64,000 nucleotides of DNA. Origin: Flammeovirgaceae bacterium SG7u.111 (GTDB taxonomy: Bacteria > Bacteroidota > Bacteroidia > Cytophagales > Flammeovirgaceae). Positions 54,640 to 64,000 of this stretch are shown in pieces. Below the pieces are notes generated by a model that was not told the DNA's origin, searched no databases, and saw only the letters and a program-made list of their open reading frames with translations. Location: contig CP139021.1 of NCBI GenBank assembly GCA_034044135.1, positions 945,635 to 1,009,634 of the forward strand. Direction: 5' to 3'. A program made the position numbers and the translations under genes. The first letter of the stretch is position 1. The number at the start of each line of letters is the position of its first letter.

Positions 54640-55503
54640 TTAGATATGGCTTATCGCATCCATCAGGCTCATGGGAGTACCTTGGCTTTTTACCGCCAAC
54701 ACATAGGCATATTCATTGCCTTTTACTAGCCCTTTGGTAGTACTTCCCAATACTAAGTGCGCCATGTTGGTTCTACCCCTAGCCCCAACTACTATCATAT
54801 CGGCACCTAGCTTTTTGCTTTCTCTCAAAATCAGGTTCGCTTTGCTGCTGTTTCCTTTTTCTACCAAGTGCGGGATGATTTTTACTCCCTTCGTATGGTT
54901 TTTCTTTAAGAAGATCTTGAGCCTGTTTTCGGCATGTTGCTTCATGGTACGGGCAAACTGTCTGTAGCTGATGTTAAGCCTTGTGTGCCCCGCAGGTACG
55001 TCGTACACATGCATAAAAATCAGTGCCGCTCCTTTTTTTCTGGCAATTCTCACCGCCCTTTGGAAAGCTACTTCTGAATGGCGGGAAAAGTCTCCTGTGA
55101 AGAGCACCGTATCTATATTGAACTTGGGCGTAGGAGGAACCACCAACACATCACTTGCTCCTTTTTCTGTCAAATATTCTGCTATCCTGCTTTCATTGCT
55201 GTTTGCTTGTTTTTTGCCTACTATCACCAGTTTTGGCTTATCCTGTATCGACTTATTATAAATCTCTGTTTTTGGATCGCCTTCTAGCACATCGAAATCG
55301 AACTCTGCCTTAGAGTCAAAGTCCTTTTCTATCCGAACCAATTCTTCCATCAAAATACTACTAGGTATGTTCTTCCCTTTCACATTGATGAGTTGGAACT
55401 TAGAAGGTTTATATATTTCGGTCATCAGACTTGCGGCTTCTATAAGGCTATAATCTTGCTTCGAGAAATCTACGCTTATCAAAAAGTTGTCTTTGGTTTC
55501 CAT
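54640..55503 (-). CDS. Universal stress protein, two UspA domains (copy 2)
   Basis: This 287-residue protein has two Usp domains. The second ends with V-V-G-A-R-G-R-T-N-M-A-H-L-V-L-G-S-T-T, close to the family ATP loop G-x2-G-x9-G-[ST], so the C-terminal domain may bind ATP. The N-terminal domain is more diverged. It is the first gene of the pair. Both usp genes probably respond to the same stress, though no regulatory site is visible. Confidence 0.85.
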   Translation of the reverse strand: METKDNFLISVDFSKQDYSLIEAASLMTEIYKPSKFQLINVKGKNIPSSILMEELVRIEKDFDSKAEFDFDVLEGDPKTEIYNKSIQDKPKLVIVGKKQANSNESRIAEYLTEKGASDVLVVPPTPKFNIDTVLFTGDFSRHSEVAFQRAVRIARKKGAALIFMHVYDVPAGHTRLNISYRQFARTMKQHAENRLKIFLKKNHTKGVKIIPHLVEKGNSSKANLILRESKKLGADMIVVGARGRTNMAHLVLGSTTKGLVKGNEYAYVLAVKSQGTPMSLMDAISHI

Positions 55504-55649
55504 GATCGTTTTCGCTTGTTACTGTATGGCTAATGTAGCCTAGGGAGGAGTGGGGAAATACTTATAAGCGGTGAACGGGAATTATTTCCGTTGAATCGGA
55601 ATTAGTAGGTTTGAATAAAAAGGGGTAGAAGAGGAGGGAGTAAAAAAGA

Positions 55650-55683
55650 AAATGCCCCAAACCAGTCGTGGTTTGGGGCATTT
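55650..55683 (-). terminator. Terminator of the hexuronate cluster
   Basis: Perfect 15-base arms (55650-55664 and 55669-55683) close a GTCG loop. The preceding A run yields a U-tract on the minus-strand transcript. It lies 23 bases past the uxaB stop codon. Confidence 0.88.
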
Positions 55684-55706
55684 AAAAAAAGCCTTAAAAA
55701 AGAGGG

Positions 55707-57161
55707 TTACAAAACTGCTTTGATAGCTTCTTGCATTCCTTTTTCTTGGATAAGAGAAACGTATTCAGCTGTAAGGTCAGTCAAGCCCGGAACTTTATTT
55801 AGGTCTTGTTTCCAAACAGGTTCGTAAGCCAATACTTTTTCTGCCAACACTGCAATTGCTTCTTTGCTTCCATCGCAATTTGTCCAAAGTTCTTTGTACA
55901 AATCCAACACGTCTTGGTTGTCTTTCAATGGAATCTCTTCGCCGTTTCTGTCGCCTTTGTAGAAGCTGATAAGCGAAGCCAAAGAGAATACTAATTTCTT
56001 GGGAAGTGCTTGCTTTCTATTCACATATTCGAGCAACGAAGGCAATACACGTGTTTCGTATTTCGGCATAGAGTTGAGCGAAATAGAAATAAGGAAGTGC
56101 TTTATGAATGGGTTTCTGAACCTGTCCATCACGTCGTTAGAAAAGCTTTCTAGTTCCTCTTTTGGTAAGTCCAAGGTAGGAATGATTTCCTCGTCAACAG
56201 CACCTTTTACAAACTTGCCCATTACCTCGTGCTCTACAGTTTCCCTCACGGTGTCTATACCATAAAGGTAGCCTACAGGTACCATTGTGGTGTGCGCTCC
56301 GTTCAAGATTCTTACTTTTCTTGTTCTGTAAGGAGTTTGGTCTTTTACAAAAAGAACATTCAGCCCTACTTTATCAGCAGGGAAAACTTCGTGAGCTTTT
56401 TCATCTCCTTCAATTACCCAAAGGTGGAACTGCTCGCCTTCTACTACCAAGTTGTCTTTGTAACCAAGTTCTTCTGTAATCTCTCCTATTTTTTCTCTTG
56501 GGTAACCAGGTACAATTCTGTCTACCAAAGTATTGCAAAATGAGCAAGCCTCGTTTATCCATGCAGTGAAGCCTTCTCCAAGCTTCCAAAGCTCAGCATA
56601 CTGAAGAATGGTTTCTTTCAGCTTGATACCGTTTTTGTCGATAAGTTCACATGGGATCAGCACCAAGCCTTTTGATTTATCACCGCTAAATGTTTGATAT
56701 CTTTTGAAAAGCAAAGCGGTTAATTTGCCCGGGAAGCTTTTTTGAGGAGTATCTTCCAGCTTGTCATCAGGGTTGAAAGAGATTCCTGCTTCGGTAGTGT
56801 TGGAAAGCATTATTTCCAAGTCAGGATTTTCGGCAATACTCATGTAAGCAGCATTATCAGCATAAGGATCAATTCCTCTTGTGATACAATCGATTACCTC
56901 ATGTTCGCTGACAGCTTCGCCGTTTTTGATACCATTTAGGTACAACGTATAAAGACCGTCTTGGTCATTAAGCATAGTTACCAATCCTCGGTCAATTGGC
57001 TGAACTACCACTACGCCGGCGCCGTAGTTGGCCTCCTTATTCATTTTATCGATCATCCAATTGGCAAAAGCCCTCAAGAAGTTGCCTTCTCCAAATTGAA
57101 CAATTTTTTCAGTCAGTCTTTCTCTTTTTACTAATTCTCTGTTTAATATTTTTTCTGACAT
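55707..57161 (-). CDS. uxaB: Tagaturonate reductase
   Basis: This 484-residue NAD-dependent enzyme reduces tagaturonate to altronate in the cytoplasm. The N-terminal Rossmann part ([13 protein letters not shown]) and the later [11 protein letters not shown] segment define the mannitol-dehydrogenase-like UxaB/UxuB family; the UxaB call is supported by altronate dehydratase next door. It is the last gene of the cluster, 98 bases after uxaA. The first eight codons hold a short lysine-rich leader. Confidence 0.92.
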   Translation of the reverse strand: MSEKILNRELVKRERLTEKIVQFGEGNFLRAFANWMIDKMNKEANYGAGVVVVQPIDRGLVTMLNDQDGLYTLYLNGIKNGEAVSEHEVIDCITRGIDPYADNAAYMSIAENPDLEIMLSNTTEAGISFNPDDKLEDTPQKSFPGKLTALLFKRYQTFSGDKSKGLVLIPCELIDKNGIKLKETILQYAELWKLGEGFTAWINEACSFCNTLVDRIVPGYPREKIGEITEELGYKDNLVVEGEQFHLWVIEGDEKAHEVFPADKVGLNVLFVKDQTPYRTRKVRILNGAHTTMVPVGYLYGIDTVRETVEHEVMGKFVKGAVDEEIIPTLDLPKEELESFSNDVMDRFRNPFIKHFLISISLNSMPKYETRVLPSLLEYVNRKQALPKKLVFSLASLISFYKGDRNGEEIPLKDNQDVLDLYKELWTNCDGSKEAIAVLAEKVLAYEPVWKQDLNKVPGLTDLTAEYVSLIQEKGMQEAIKAVL

Positions 57162-57259
57162 ATTCTTTAAGTTTTTTCAGAAGATGAAAGGGTGCGAGCG
57201 GACGCTTGCACCTGCTAGGTTGTATGTCTCTGCAATTTTGAATTTTATTATTTTGATCT

Positions 57260-58912
57260 CTAAAGTGAAATATCCCTTTTCCAAGGAATAAAGTCATCTT
57301 GCCCAATGAGCTGAGCCTTAGAGAGTTTTTCTCCACTAGCTACGGCAATGATATGCTCTAGCATTTCCTCGCCTTTGGTTTGGATGGTATCCTCACCAGT
57401 GATGATTGTTCCTGTATCGATGTCGATGATATCGCTCATGCGCTTAGAAAGTTTGGAGTTGGAAGAAACCTTCAACACTGGGGCAACAGGGTTTCCAGTA
57501 GGTGTGCCCAAGCCTGTGGTGAACAAGATCACGTTGGTGCCAGAACCTGCCAATCCTGTGGTAGATTCCACATCGTTGCCAGGGGTGCAAAGTAGGGTAA
57601 GCCCAGGTTTGCGCACAGGTTCAGCATAGTCCAGTACATCTACTACTGGAGAAGTGCCACCTTTTTTAGCTGCACCAGCGGATTTTATAGCATCGGTGAT
57701 CAGGCCGTCTTTGATATTGCCCGGTGATGGGTTTGCATCGAAGCCTGAGCCAGCCGCTATAGCTTTGGCATTGTAAGCTTTCATTAGCTCAAAGAACCTT
57801 TCTGCCATTTCTTTGGTCTCGCAACGAGCTGCCAATTCATTTTCAACTCCACAAAGTTCTGGGAATTCAGAAAGAACAACCGAACCGCCAAGAGCGGCAA
57901 CCAGATCGGATACATATCCTACGGCAGGGTTAGCTGAAATTCCTGAAAAACCATCTGAACCACCACATTCTAGACCTACGCAAAGTTTGGTGAGCGGGGC
58001 AGGTTTTCTTTCTGTTTTATTGGCTTCAGTTAGCCCAATGAAGGTTTTCTTTACTGCTTCGCTGATCAAGTCTTTTTCCGAAGTGCTTTTTTGTTGCTCG
58101 AGCATGTAGAGCGGCTTGCTAAAGTTCGGGTCGCGCTTTTCAATTTCCCTCATCAAGATTTCGGGTTGGGCATTTTGGCAGCCCAAGCTAAGCACAGTTG
58201 CACCAGCTACATTCGGGTTGGTGATGTAACCTGCCAAAAGTGCGCAAAGTACTTCAGAATCGTTACGTGTGCCTCCGCAGCCACTTTCGTGGGTGAGGTA
58301 TTTGATACCGTCTACGTTGGGGAAGAACCTGTTTTGGCGAGTTTCCTCTGCTGTTACCACGATGTCTTCGGCCAATAGTGCATCTGTAGAAGCACCGCTT
58401 TGGTACAAGCTTATCAGTTTTTTTACATCCATCTTGGTAGTGGAAACTGTATCGTAGCCGAGTTCGCCTTCTAGCGCATCTTTAATCACTTTGATGTTCC
58501 TGTTTTCACAGAAAACCAATGGGATTACAAGCCATACGTTGGCTGTTCCTACCGAACCATCGGCGCGGTGGTAGCCGTTGAATGTTCTGCCTTCGAAGCG
58601 AGAAATATCTGGCTTGGTCCATTCGGTATTTCTACTGTCCAACGAGAATTCGTTGGTGTGATGTTTGATATTTTCGGTTGTGAGCAATGCGCCTTTGGCA
58701 ACAGGTTCGTTGGCTTTTCCTACAGGCACACCGTACATGGTGATTACATCGCCAACGGCAAAGTCTTTTCCTGCAAACTTGTGTTTTTGGGGGATATTTT
58801 CTTTTACTTCATAACTTTCGCCTTCAAGTTCCAAGACTTCGCCAGCTTGGAGGTCGGTAAGTGCCACTACGGCATCATCAGATGGGTGAACTTTTAAGAT
58901 TTTGTGTAACAT
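57260..58912 (-). CDS. uxaA: Altronate dehydratase
   Basis: This 550-residue enzyme turns altronate into 2-keto-3-deoxygluconate. It has an N-terminal SAF-like domain (~1-95), then the large dehydratase domain. Typical segments are G-S-V-G-T-A-N-V-W, the cysteine-bearing T-H-E-S-G-C-G-G-T-R-N-D, L-G-C-Q-N-A-Q and the L-E-C-G-G-S-D-G-F-S-G motif. These cysteines fit a metal- or iron-sulfur-type site. Length matches single-chain UxaA. It precedes uxaB by 98 bases. Confidence 0.93.
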   Translation of the reverse strand: MLHKILKVHPSDDAVVALTDLQAGEVLELEGESYEVKENIPQKHKFAGKDFAVGDVITMYGVPVGKANEPVAKGALLTTENIKHHTNEFSLDSRNTEWTKPDISRFEGRTFNGYHRADGSVGTANVWLVIPLVFCENRNIKVIKDALEGELGYDTVSTTKMDVKKLISLYQSGASTDALLAEDIVVTAEETRQNRFFPNVDGIKYLTHESGCGGTRNDSEVLCALLAGYITNPNVAGATVLSLGCQNAQPEILMREIEKRDPNFSKPLYMLEQQKSTSEKDLISEAVKKTFIGLTEANKTERKPAPLTKLCVGLECGGSDGFSGISANPAVGYVSDLVAALGGSVVLSEFPELCGVENELAARCETKEMAERFFELMKAYNAKAIAAGSGFDANPSPGNIKDGLITDAIKSAGAAKKGGTSPVVDVLDYAEPVRKPGLTLLCTPGNDVESTTGLAGSGTNVILFTTGLGTPTGNPVAPVLKVSSNSKLSKRMSDIIDIDTGTIITGEDTIQTKGEEMLEHIIAVASGEKLSKAQLIGQDDFIPWKRDISL

Positions 58913-59176
58913 AAGGGGATAATGTTTTTGTTCAAATACGATTAATTCTGTGATCCTATTTTCAAGTTAGTAAAACTGTTTTGTTAACTGGTAAGTTTTG
59001 AAAATCAATAGGTTATGTATGAATAGGATGTCTTTTTTTTGAGCGAATACTTTGTGATTTAGAAACCTGTCTTTTTGCTAATCAAATTGTACTTGTTTTT
59101 ATGTAAAAAGCAGCTCCACAGATAATTTAGGAAAATTAAAAGTAAAGCTGCTTGTTGTTTTATGTAAAAGCGGATG

Positions 59177-60484
59177 TTATGCTTTTTTCACTACTGGATT
59201 TAGGTTTTCATCGAGTTGAGCCATATCCGGCATCAGTAGATGAACAATTCCTAAGATAACTAAGTAACAAGAACCTGCTATTAAGAATGCCCAGAAATAG
59301 CCTGTATTTCCAGCAGTATCCAGCACTTGACCTAGTGCTTTGTCACCAATTATACCCGCTACCGCACCGATCATTCCACCGATACCTGTAACTGAACCAA
59401 CAGCTTTTTTAGGGAATACATCGGAAACAAGGGTAAAGATGTTGGCAGACCAAGCTTGGTGACCAGCGGCGCCAAGACCAATAAGGAAAACAGCCAACCA
59501 CTTGTTATCTGTTATTGCTACAAAAGCAACAGGAAGAATGATGATGGCACATATTAAAAGGGTCAGTTTTCGAGCTTTGTTCACAGACCAGCCTTTATTC
59601 ATGAATGCGCCAGAGAGCCATCCGCCCATGATACTTCCGCCATCGGCTAATAAATACATAACCAAGAAAGGTACGCCAATATTTTTGATATTTACGTCGA
59701 ACGTATCGGCAAGGAATTTTGCTCCCCAGAACAAGTAGAACCACCAAACAGCATCGGTGATTTTTGCAGTGGCAAATGCCCAAGTTTGACGTTTTGGAAG
59801 TACTTTAGACCATGATAATTTTTCTTCAGACTCTGTAACTGAATCACTGTTTATATAGGCTAGTTCAGCGTCAGATACTTGTGGGTGTACCTCTGGTTTT
59901 TTATACACTTTTAACCAAATTATAACCCAGATAGAACTCAAGACTCCGGTGATCAAGAAAGGGATTTGCCAGTTAGTTCCATCTTCAGCTACAATCCAAC
60001 CTACTACGAAAGGAGCGGCAATAGCACCGATACTGGTAGCGGCATTAAATAGCCCTGTAGCGAATGCTCTGTCTTTTCTTGGAAACCATTCTGCTACTGT
60101 TTTTTGTGCGGCAGGAAAGTGACCAGACTCGCCAAAACCTAGCCCAAAACGAGCAAGCGAGAAACCAACGATGCTAAATGCTGGTCTTACGAGGGCATGC
60201 AACATGCCAAAAAGACTCCAAATAGCAATTGAAAGAGTGTACCCCTTTTTGGTTCCTAGGCGGTCGATAATTCCTCCCATTGTAAGCATACCTAGTGCGT
60301 AGGCTGCTTTGAAAGCAATCATGATATTTGCATAATCATTATTGCTCCAATGGAATAATTTTTCAAGGGTAGGTGCTAGTACACCGATAATACTTCTATC
60401 GAAGTAGTTAATCGTGGTAGCATACACGAGCATCGCGAGAATTCGATACCTATATGTGCTAACAGCTGGTTTGATTTTGGACAT
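59177..60484 (-). CDS. exuT: Hexuronate transporter, MFS (ExuT type)
   Basis: This 435-residue inner-membrane transporter has 12 helices and the anion/hexuronate:proton symporter look: an R-Y-R-I-L-A-M-L-V-Y-A-T-T-I-N-Y-F-D-R-S start and the G-F-G-E-S-G-H-F-P-A-A segment. ExuT imports galacturonate or glucuronate. It lies in the uronate cluster, between uxaA (264 bases) and the aldolase gene, so the substrate call is strong by context. Confidence 0.88.
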   Translation of the reverse strand: MSKIKPAVSTYRYRILAMLVYATTINYFDRSIIGVLAPTLEKLFHWSNNDYANIMIAFKAAYALGMLTMGGIIDRLGTKKGYTLSIAIWSLFGMLHALVRPAFSIVGFSLARFGLGFGESGHFPAAQKTVAEWFPRKDRAFATGLFNAATSIGAIAAPFVVGWIVAEDGTNWQIPFLITGVLSSIWVIIWLKVYKKPEVHPQVSDAELAYINSDSVTESEEKLSWSKVLPKRQTWAFATAKITDAVWWFYLFWGAKFLADTFDVNIKNIGVPFLVMYLLADGGSIMGGWLSGAFMNKGWSVNKARKLTLLICAIIILPVAFVAITDNKWLAVFLIGLGAAGHQAWSANIFTLVSDVFPKKAVGSVTGIGGMIGAVAGIIGDKALGQVLDTAGNTGYFWAFLIAGSCYLVILGIVHLLMPDMAQLDENLNPVVKKA

Positions 60485-60560
60485 ATTTCTGAGTTTTATT
60501 TGTAAAAAATCATTTTCATATTAAGAAGCATGTAGATTTCTCTACATGCTCTGGTATTCT

Positions 60561-61232
60561 CTAGCCTCTCAACTTCTTTATGGTAGCCAATGCATCTTTG
60601 CAGATGGTGGTGATAGCTCCAAAGTCCCCGCTTGCAATAGCTTCTTTAGGGAAGAGTTTTGAGCCCATACCTACGCAGTGAACACCTGCACCAATCCAAG
60701 TTTTAAGGCTTGCTTCAGTTGGCTCAACACCACCTGTAGGCATGATGCTAGTCCAAGGGAAAGGACCTTTCACCGCTTTTACGAACTCAGGACCTCCAAC
60801 TTGGGCACCAGGGAAGATTTTTACAACTTCTGCTCCTAATTCTTCAGCATAAGAAATTTCGGTAAGCGAGCCACATCCAGGCGACCACCCGATTTTCCTG
60901 CGGTTACAAACTTTCGCCATTTCTGGGTTCAAGATTGGTGAAACGATGAAGTCAGCACCCATCTGGATGTACAATGAAGTAGTTCCAGCATCTACGATTG
61001 ACCCAACGCCGAGGCAAAGCTCAGGGGTCTCTTTTGCAGCAAACTTGCTTAGCTCAGCAAATACTTCATGAGCAAAGTCGCCACGGTTGGTAAATTCGAA
61101 TACTCTTACGCCACCGTCGTAGCAAGCTTTCAATACTTTTTTACAAAGCTCGATGTCTTTGTTGTAGAACACAGGAACCATTCCTGTTTCTTTCATTGCC
61201 AAAGCAACTTCAATTCTTGTGAATCTTGCCAT
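60561..61232 (-). CDS. eda: KDPG aldolase (bifunctional 4-hydroxy-2-oxoglutarate aldolase)
   Basis: This 223-residue class I aldolase splits 2-keto-3-deoxy-6-phosphogluconate into pyruvate and glyceraldehyde-3-phosphate. The Schiff-base lysine is Lys138 in V-V-K-I-F-P-G. Glu46 in F-E-F-T-N-R-G is the likely acid/base. It starts one base after the phosphofructokinase stop codon, so the two are tightly linked. It receives product from the KDG kinase upstream. Confidence 0.92.
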   Translation of the reverse strand: MARFTRIEVALAMKETGMVPVFYNKDIELCKKVLKACYDGGVRVFEFTNRGDFAHEVFAELSKFAAKETPELCLGVGSIVDAGTTSLYIQMGADFIVSPILNPEMAKVCNRRKIGWSPGCGSLTEISYAEELGAEVVKIFPGAQVGGPEFVKAVKGPFPWTSIMPTGGVEPTEASLKTWIGAGVHCVGMGSKLFPKEAIASGDFGAITTICKDALATIKKLRG

Positions 61233-61233
61233 T

Positions 61234-62454
61234 TTATTTCCAGTTTAATATTTTATTAAAATTAAATTCTTCAGGGTTGGGAACGAGTTTAGCTAATGCT
61301 GGGTAATCGTCCTCGTCAATGAAATGTAGGTTTCTAAAAATTAGCTGAGGGAACTCAGACTCTATATCCACTAGTCTAGGTTTTATCGCTCCATTCTCTG
61401 TTTCGAATTGGGACAAGTACATCGGCGTTACGTCACCTCTAGAGTTAGTCGTAACTATACAACCCGTAATTCCTTGGTCAAACAATTTCTTAACACCAAT
61501 TCCTAATAGTGTACAAAGCGTTAAGTCAAACCCAATAGGTCTACAACACCTTAGTTCATAACCTAGCTCAACTGGCCTACTTTTGATCGTAATGCCTAAT
61601 TCTTTGAGCTTGTTTTGTACCAGTACGTTGAATATGTTAGACTTACTGATGTTTCCTAGCTCAGGATGGCCATGGTCATCGTAGCTCAGCAATATATTAG
61701 AATTCTTTAGTTCCTCTTCGTCGATGATGTGGAATACACCTTCGCTAATCATAGCTACGCCATAGTAAATGCCTTCTATCAACCGCTTCAAGATAGACGA
61801 TACGATAAGGTTTACTACCTTATCGATAGAGCATTTGGTCTTGTTGAACATCTCTGGGATGATCAGCATTGGGAAATGGCATGCTGAAGCAATACCGAAT
61901 GCTAAGTGTCCAGCACTTCGCCCCATGGCAGACATCACGAACCAGTTGTTACTGGTTACCGCATCTTCATATATCGTGTTGCTAATCTTAACGCCTTCGT
62001 CCTTGGCCGAATGAAAACCGAATGTTGGGTTTCTGTCAGGAAGTGGGAGGTCGTTGTCAATAGTTTTGGGAACATGGATGTTCTTTACGTTTACATCATG
62101 CTCCGTTAAGTATTGCGATAACCTGTTGGCCGTGCTGGCTGTATCATCTCCTCCAATAGTAACTAGAAGTTGGACATTGTTTTTTACAAAGAAGTCTGTT
62201 TTGAATTCTTCATTTTTTGGCTTGTACCTACTCATTACAAGCGACGATCCTCCTCTACTGAAAATCTGATCGGCCATGATAAAATTGAAATCAACTGTGT
62301 CTGGATTTTCAGAGACAAGTCCTCGATACCCTCCATTGATGCCAATTACTCTGTAGCCATCTTTAAGGAAAATTTTAGCCACAGTACTTATTACAGTATT
62401 GATACCTGGGGCAGGTCCTCCTCCGCATAATATGGCTATAGATTTTTTCGACAT
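61234..62454 (-). CDS. Phosphofructokinase, probably PPi-dependent
   Basis: This 406-residue PFK-A family enzyme has two substrate-class markers: G-G-D-D at 101-104 (ATP enzymes have G-G-D-G) and P-K-T-I-D-N-D at 129-135 (ATP enzymes have P-G-T-I-D-N-D). The second Asp and the Lys are the known signs of PPi use. So the likely reaction is reversible phosphorylation of fructose-6-phosphate with pyrophosphate. It lies between KDG kinase and KDPG aldolase, one base before the aldolase ATG. A role in recycling triose phosphates or gluconeogenesis during uronate growth is inferred. Confidence 0.85.
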   Translation of the reverse strand: MSKKSIAILCGGGPAPGINTVISTVAKIFLKDGYRVIGINGGYRGLVSENPDTVDFNFIMADQIFSRGGSSLVMSRYKPKNEEFKTDFFVKNNVQLLVTIGGDDTASTANRLSQYLTEHDVNVKNIHVPKTIDNDLPLPDRNPTFGFHSAKDEGVKISNTIYEDAVTSNNWFVMSAMGRSAGHLAFGIASACHFPMLIIPEMFNKTKCSIDKVVNLIVSSILKRLIEGIYYGVAMISEGVFHIIDEEELKNSNILLSYDDHGHPELGNISKSNIFNVLVQNKLKELGITIKSRPVELGYELRCCRPIGFDLTLCTLLGIGVKKLFDQGITGCIVTTNSRGDVTPMYLSQFETENGAIKPRLVDIESEFPQLIFRNLHFIDEDDYPALAKLVPNPEEFNFNKILNWK

Positions 62455-62525
62455 GAGTTTGTGGTATAAAAGAAAGGAAGTAGATACACATATTATCTAT
62501 CTACTCCCATAAAAATTTGATTTAA

Positions 62526-63575
62526 CTACCTAGCAACCCTACCAGATGCATCACCGCCCATTAGTTTTTCAACTTCAGCAACAGTAGCCAAGTTAGCGTC
62601 ACCTTTAATAGTGTGCTTCAAGCAAGATGCAGCAACGGCAAAGTCAAGTGCTTTTTGGTCGTCGTTAGGGTAAGTCAATAATCCGTAGATTAATCCACCC
62701 ATGAACGAATCACCACCACCAACTCTATCTACAATATCAGTGATTTGGTATTGTCTGGTTTCATACAATTTAGAACCATCGTACAATACACCAGCCCAAG
62801 TGTTGTGTGATGCCGAGATAGAACCTCTTAAGGTTGTTATTACTTTCTTAGCTCTTGGGAATTTTTCCATCATTTGCTTACAAACTGAAAGGAAAGCTTC
62901 CGCTTTAACGTTGTGTCCTTCAGTCTGAACAGAGATACCTTCTGGCTTGATGCCGAAGTGCATTTCAGCATCTTCTTCGTTTCCAAGAACGATGTCGCAG
63001 TAAGAAGTCAGCTCAGTCATGATCTCTTCTCTTTTTGCATCGTCGCAATACTTCCAAAGCTTAGCTCTGTAGTTCAAGTCCGTAGAGATAGTTACGCCCA
63101 TTTCAGAAGCAACTTTTACTGCTTCTAAACAAGCATCTGCAGAACTTTGAGAGATAGCAGGAGTAATACCTGTCCAGTGGAAGAATCCAGCGCCTTTGAA
63201 TACTTCTTTCCAATCTACCATGCCAGGCTCTATTGTAGACATAGAAGAGTGTGCCCTATCATATACTACTTTAGATCCTCTACTTACAGCACCAGTTTCC
63301 AAGAAATAGATACCTAATCTCTCACCACCAAATTGAACGTGGTTAGTTCCTACGTTTCTTTTTCTCATTTCCATCAATGCGCATTCTCCAATGTCATTTT
63401 TAGGAAGTCTGGTTACGAATTCAACATCTAGGCCATAGTTAGCCAAAGAAACAGCTACGTTAGATTCACCACCGCCATATACCACGTCGAATGAGTTAGC
63501 TTGAGAAAATCTTAAGAACCCTTGAGGAGCTAGCCTCAACATGATTTCGCCGAATGTTACGATTTTTTTAGACAT
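62526..63575 (-). CDS. kdgK: 2-dehydro-3-deoxygluconate kinase
   Basis: This 349-residue PfkB/ribokinase-family kinase phosphorylates KDG to KDPG with ATP. The family signature V-G-G-G-D-S-F-M-G-G-L-I-Y-G includes the catalytic Asp. The N-terminal L-A-P-Q-G-F-L-R-F-S-Q-A and Y-G-G-G-E-S-N-V-A-V-S-L-A segments bind the sugar. It lies between the uronate isomerase and PFK genes, 71 bases from the latter. Confidence 0.92.
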   Translation of the reverse strand: MSKKIVTFGEIMLRLAPQGFLRFSQANSFDVVYGGGESNVAVSLANYGLDVEFVTRLPKNDIGECALMEMRKRNVGTNHVQFGGERLGIYFLETGAVSRGSKVVYDRAHSSMSTIEPGMVDWKEVFKGAGFFHWTGITPAISQSSADACLEAVKVASEMGVTISTDLNYRAKLWKYCDDAKREEIMTELTSYCDIVLGNEEDAEMHFGIKPEGISVQTEGHNVKAEAFLSVCKQMMEKFPRAKKVITTLRGSISASHNTWAGVLYDGSKLYETRQYQITDIVDRVGGGDSFMGGLIYGLLTYPNDDQKALDFAVAASCLKHTIKGDANLATVAEVEKLMGGDASGRVAR

Positions 63576-63652
63576 AAGAATCAGGTCTTTTATTATTTAA
63601 TTAGTTAAACAAACTATATGCTCTATAGGAGCTGATTATCAATGACTTGGGT

Positions 63653-64000
63653 TTAGAACCCAAAGAAATTATTTGCATTATTGTAGCAGATGTTTTCTAC
63701 CATTTCGCCCAGCCATTTTTCTTCGTTAGGAAGTAGGCCGTTTTCCACATCGTTGCCCAGCATATTGCACAGGATACGGCGGAAATATTCGTGGCGAGGG
63801 AAAGAAAGAAAGCTGCGAGAGTCGGTGAGCATACCTACAAAGCGGCTCAATAGCCCCATGTTGGAAAGTGCTTCCATCTGCTTTTGCATCCCATCTTTTT
63901 GGTCGAGAAACCACCAGCCCGAACCAAACTGCATCTTACCCGCAACCGAACCATCATTGAAGTTGCCTATCATGGTGGCCATCAGCTCATTGTCCCTAGG
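63653..64000 (-). CDS. uxaC: Uronate isomerase, C-terminal part (cut by window edge)
   Basis: The last 115 or so codons of uronate isomerase are visible. They include [28 protein letters not shown] and [19 protein letters not shown]. These are typical of UxaC, which turns glucuronate or galacturonate into fructuronate or tagaturonate. The frame stays open to base 64000, so the start lies outside. It is probably at or near the head of the hexuronate cluster. Confidence 0.93.
   Translation of the reverse strand, partial: PRDNELMATMIGNFNDGSVAGKMQFGSGWWFLDQKDGMQKQMEALSNMGLLSRFVGMLTDSRSFLSFPRHEYFRRILCNMLGNDVENGLLPNEEKWLGEMVENICYNNANNFFGF

Overview
The window looks like chromosome of a Bacteroidota bacterium, most likely a marine member of the Cytophagales. 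The signs are a TonB-dependent receptor with an N-terminal STN domain next to DUF4249 lipoproteins, a two-component-style beta-propeller sensor, many lipoproteins, Bacteroidota-type promoter boxes (TAnnTTTG) instead of Shine-Dalgarno sites, and a typical Bacteroidota set of peroxide-stress and cell-envelope genes. A GH16 agarase-type enzyme, a GH28 pectinase and a hexuronate pathway point to growth on algal or plant polysaccharides. No rRNA, tRNA, CRISPR array or prophage was seen.

Layout. 1-5 kb: start of an unknown gene, two tandem membrane GAF sensors sharing an almost identical C-terminal half, then a uridine kinase/KtrA pair. 5-13 kb: envelope genes (YihY/BrkB, outer-membrane protein, DUF2809, EI24, PBP4) and an oxidative-stress block (thioredoxin, peroxiredoxin, divergent OxyR). 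13-22 kb: a large MG2-type surface protein and a four-gene unit with a TonB-dependent receptor and two DUF4249 lipoproteins. 22-31 kb: mixed metabolic genes, an AT-rich AbiC-like membrane protein beside a REP-associated tyrosine transposase (RAYT), a GH16 enzyme, and an aminotransferase/sulfotransferase pair. 31-49 kb: GH28, LysR/YeiH, a giant propeller-SpoIIE sensor, ThuA-like and GMC/gluconate-dehydrogenase-like oxidoreductases, SDR/Atu4866/AraC, an Nramp-related transporter, a YebC/PmpR regulator and a TlpA-like protein. 50-55 kb: a 1152-residue protein with three TIR domains, a membrane segment, WG repeats and an FGE-like domain, then two universal stress proteins. 55.7-64 kb: a hexuronate catabolic cluster on the minus strand.

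How the genes work together. The last cluster is nearly a full isomerase-pathway hexuronate route: uronate isomerase, tagaturonate reductase, altronate dehydratase, KDG kinase, KDPG aldolase and the ExuT transporter, with a PPi-type phosphofructokinase embedded. The GH28 enzyme at 31.6 kb could feed it galacturonate. The peroxiredoxin and thioredoxin sit opposite an OxyR that keeps both sensing cysteines.

Most interesting: (1) the TIR-TIR-TIR-TM-WG-FGE protein, in which all three TIR domains keep a candidate NADase glutamate; (2) a RAYT gene whose own reading frame contains two GTAG-headed REP-like hairpins, with a similar hairpin in an intergenic region 12 kb away; (3) recent homogenisation of the GAF halves of the two tandem sensors; (4) a PPi-type PFK inside the hexuronate cluster. 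All calls come from reading the sequence and from family knowledge; no database search was run.
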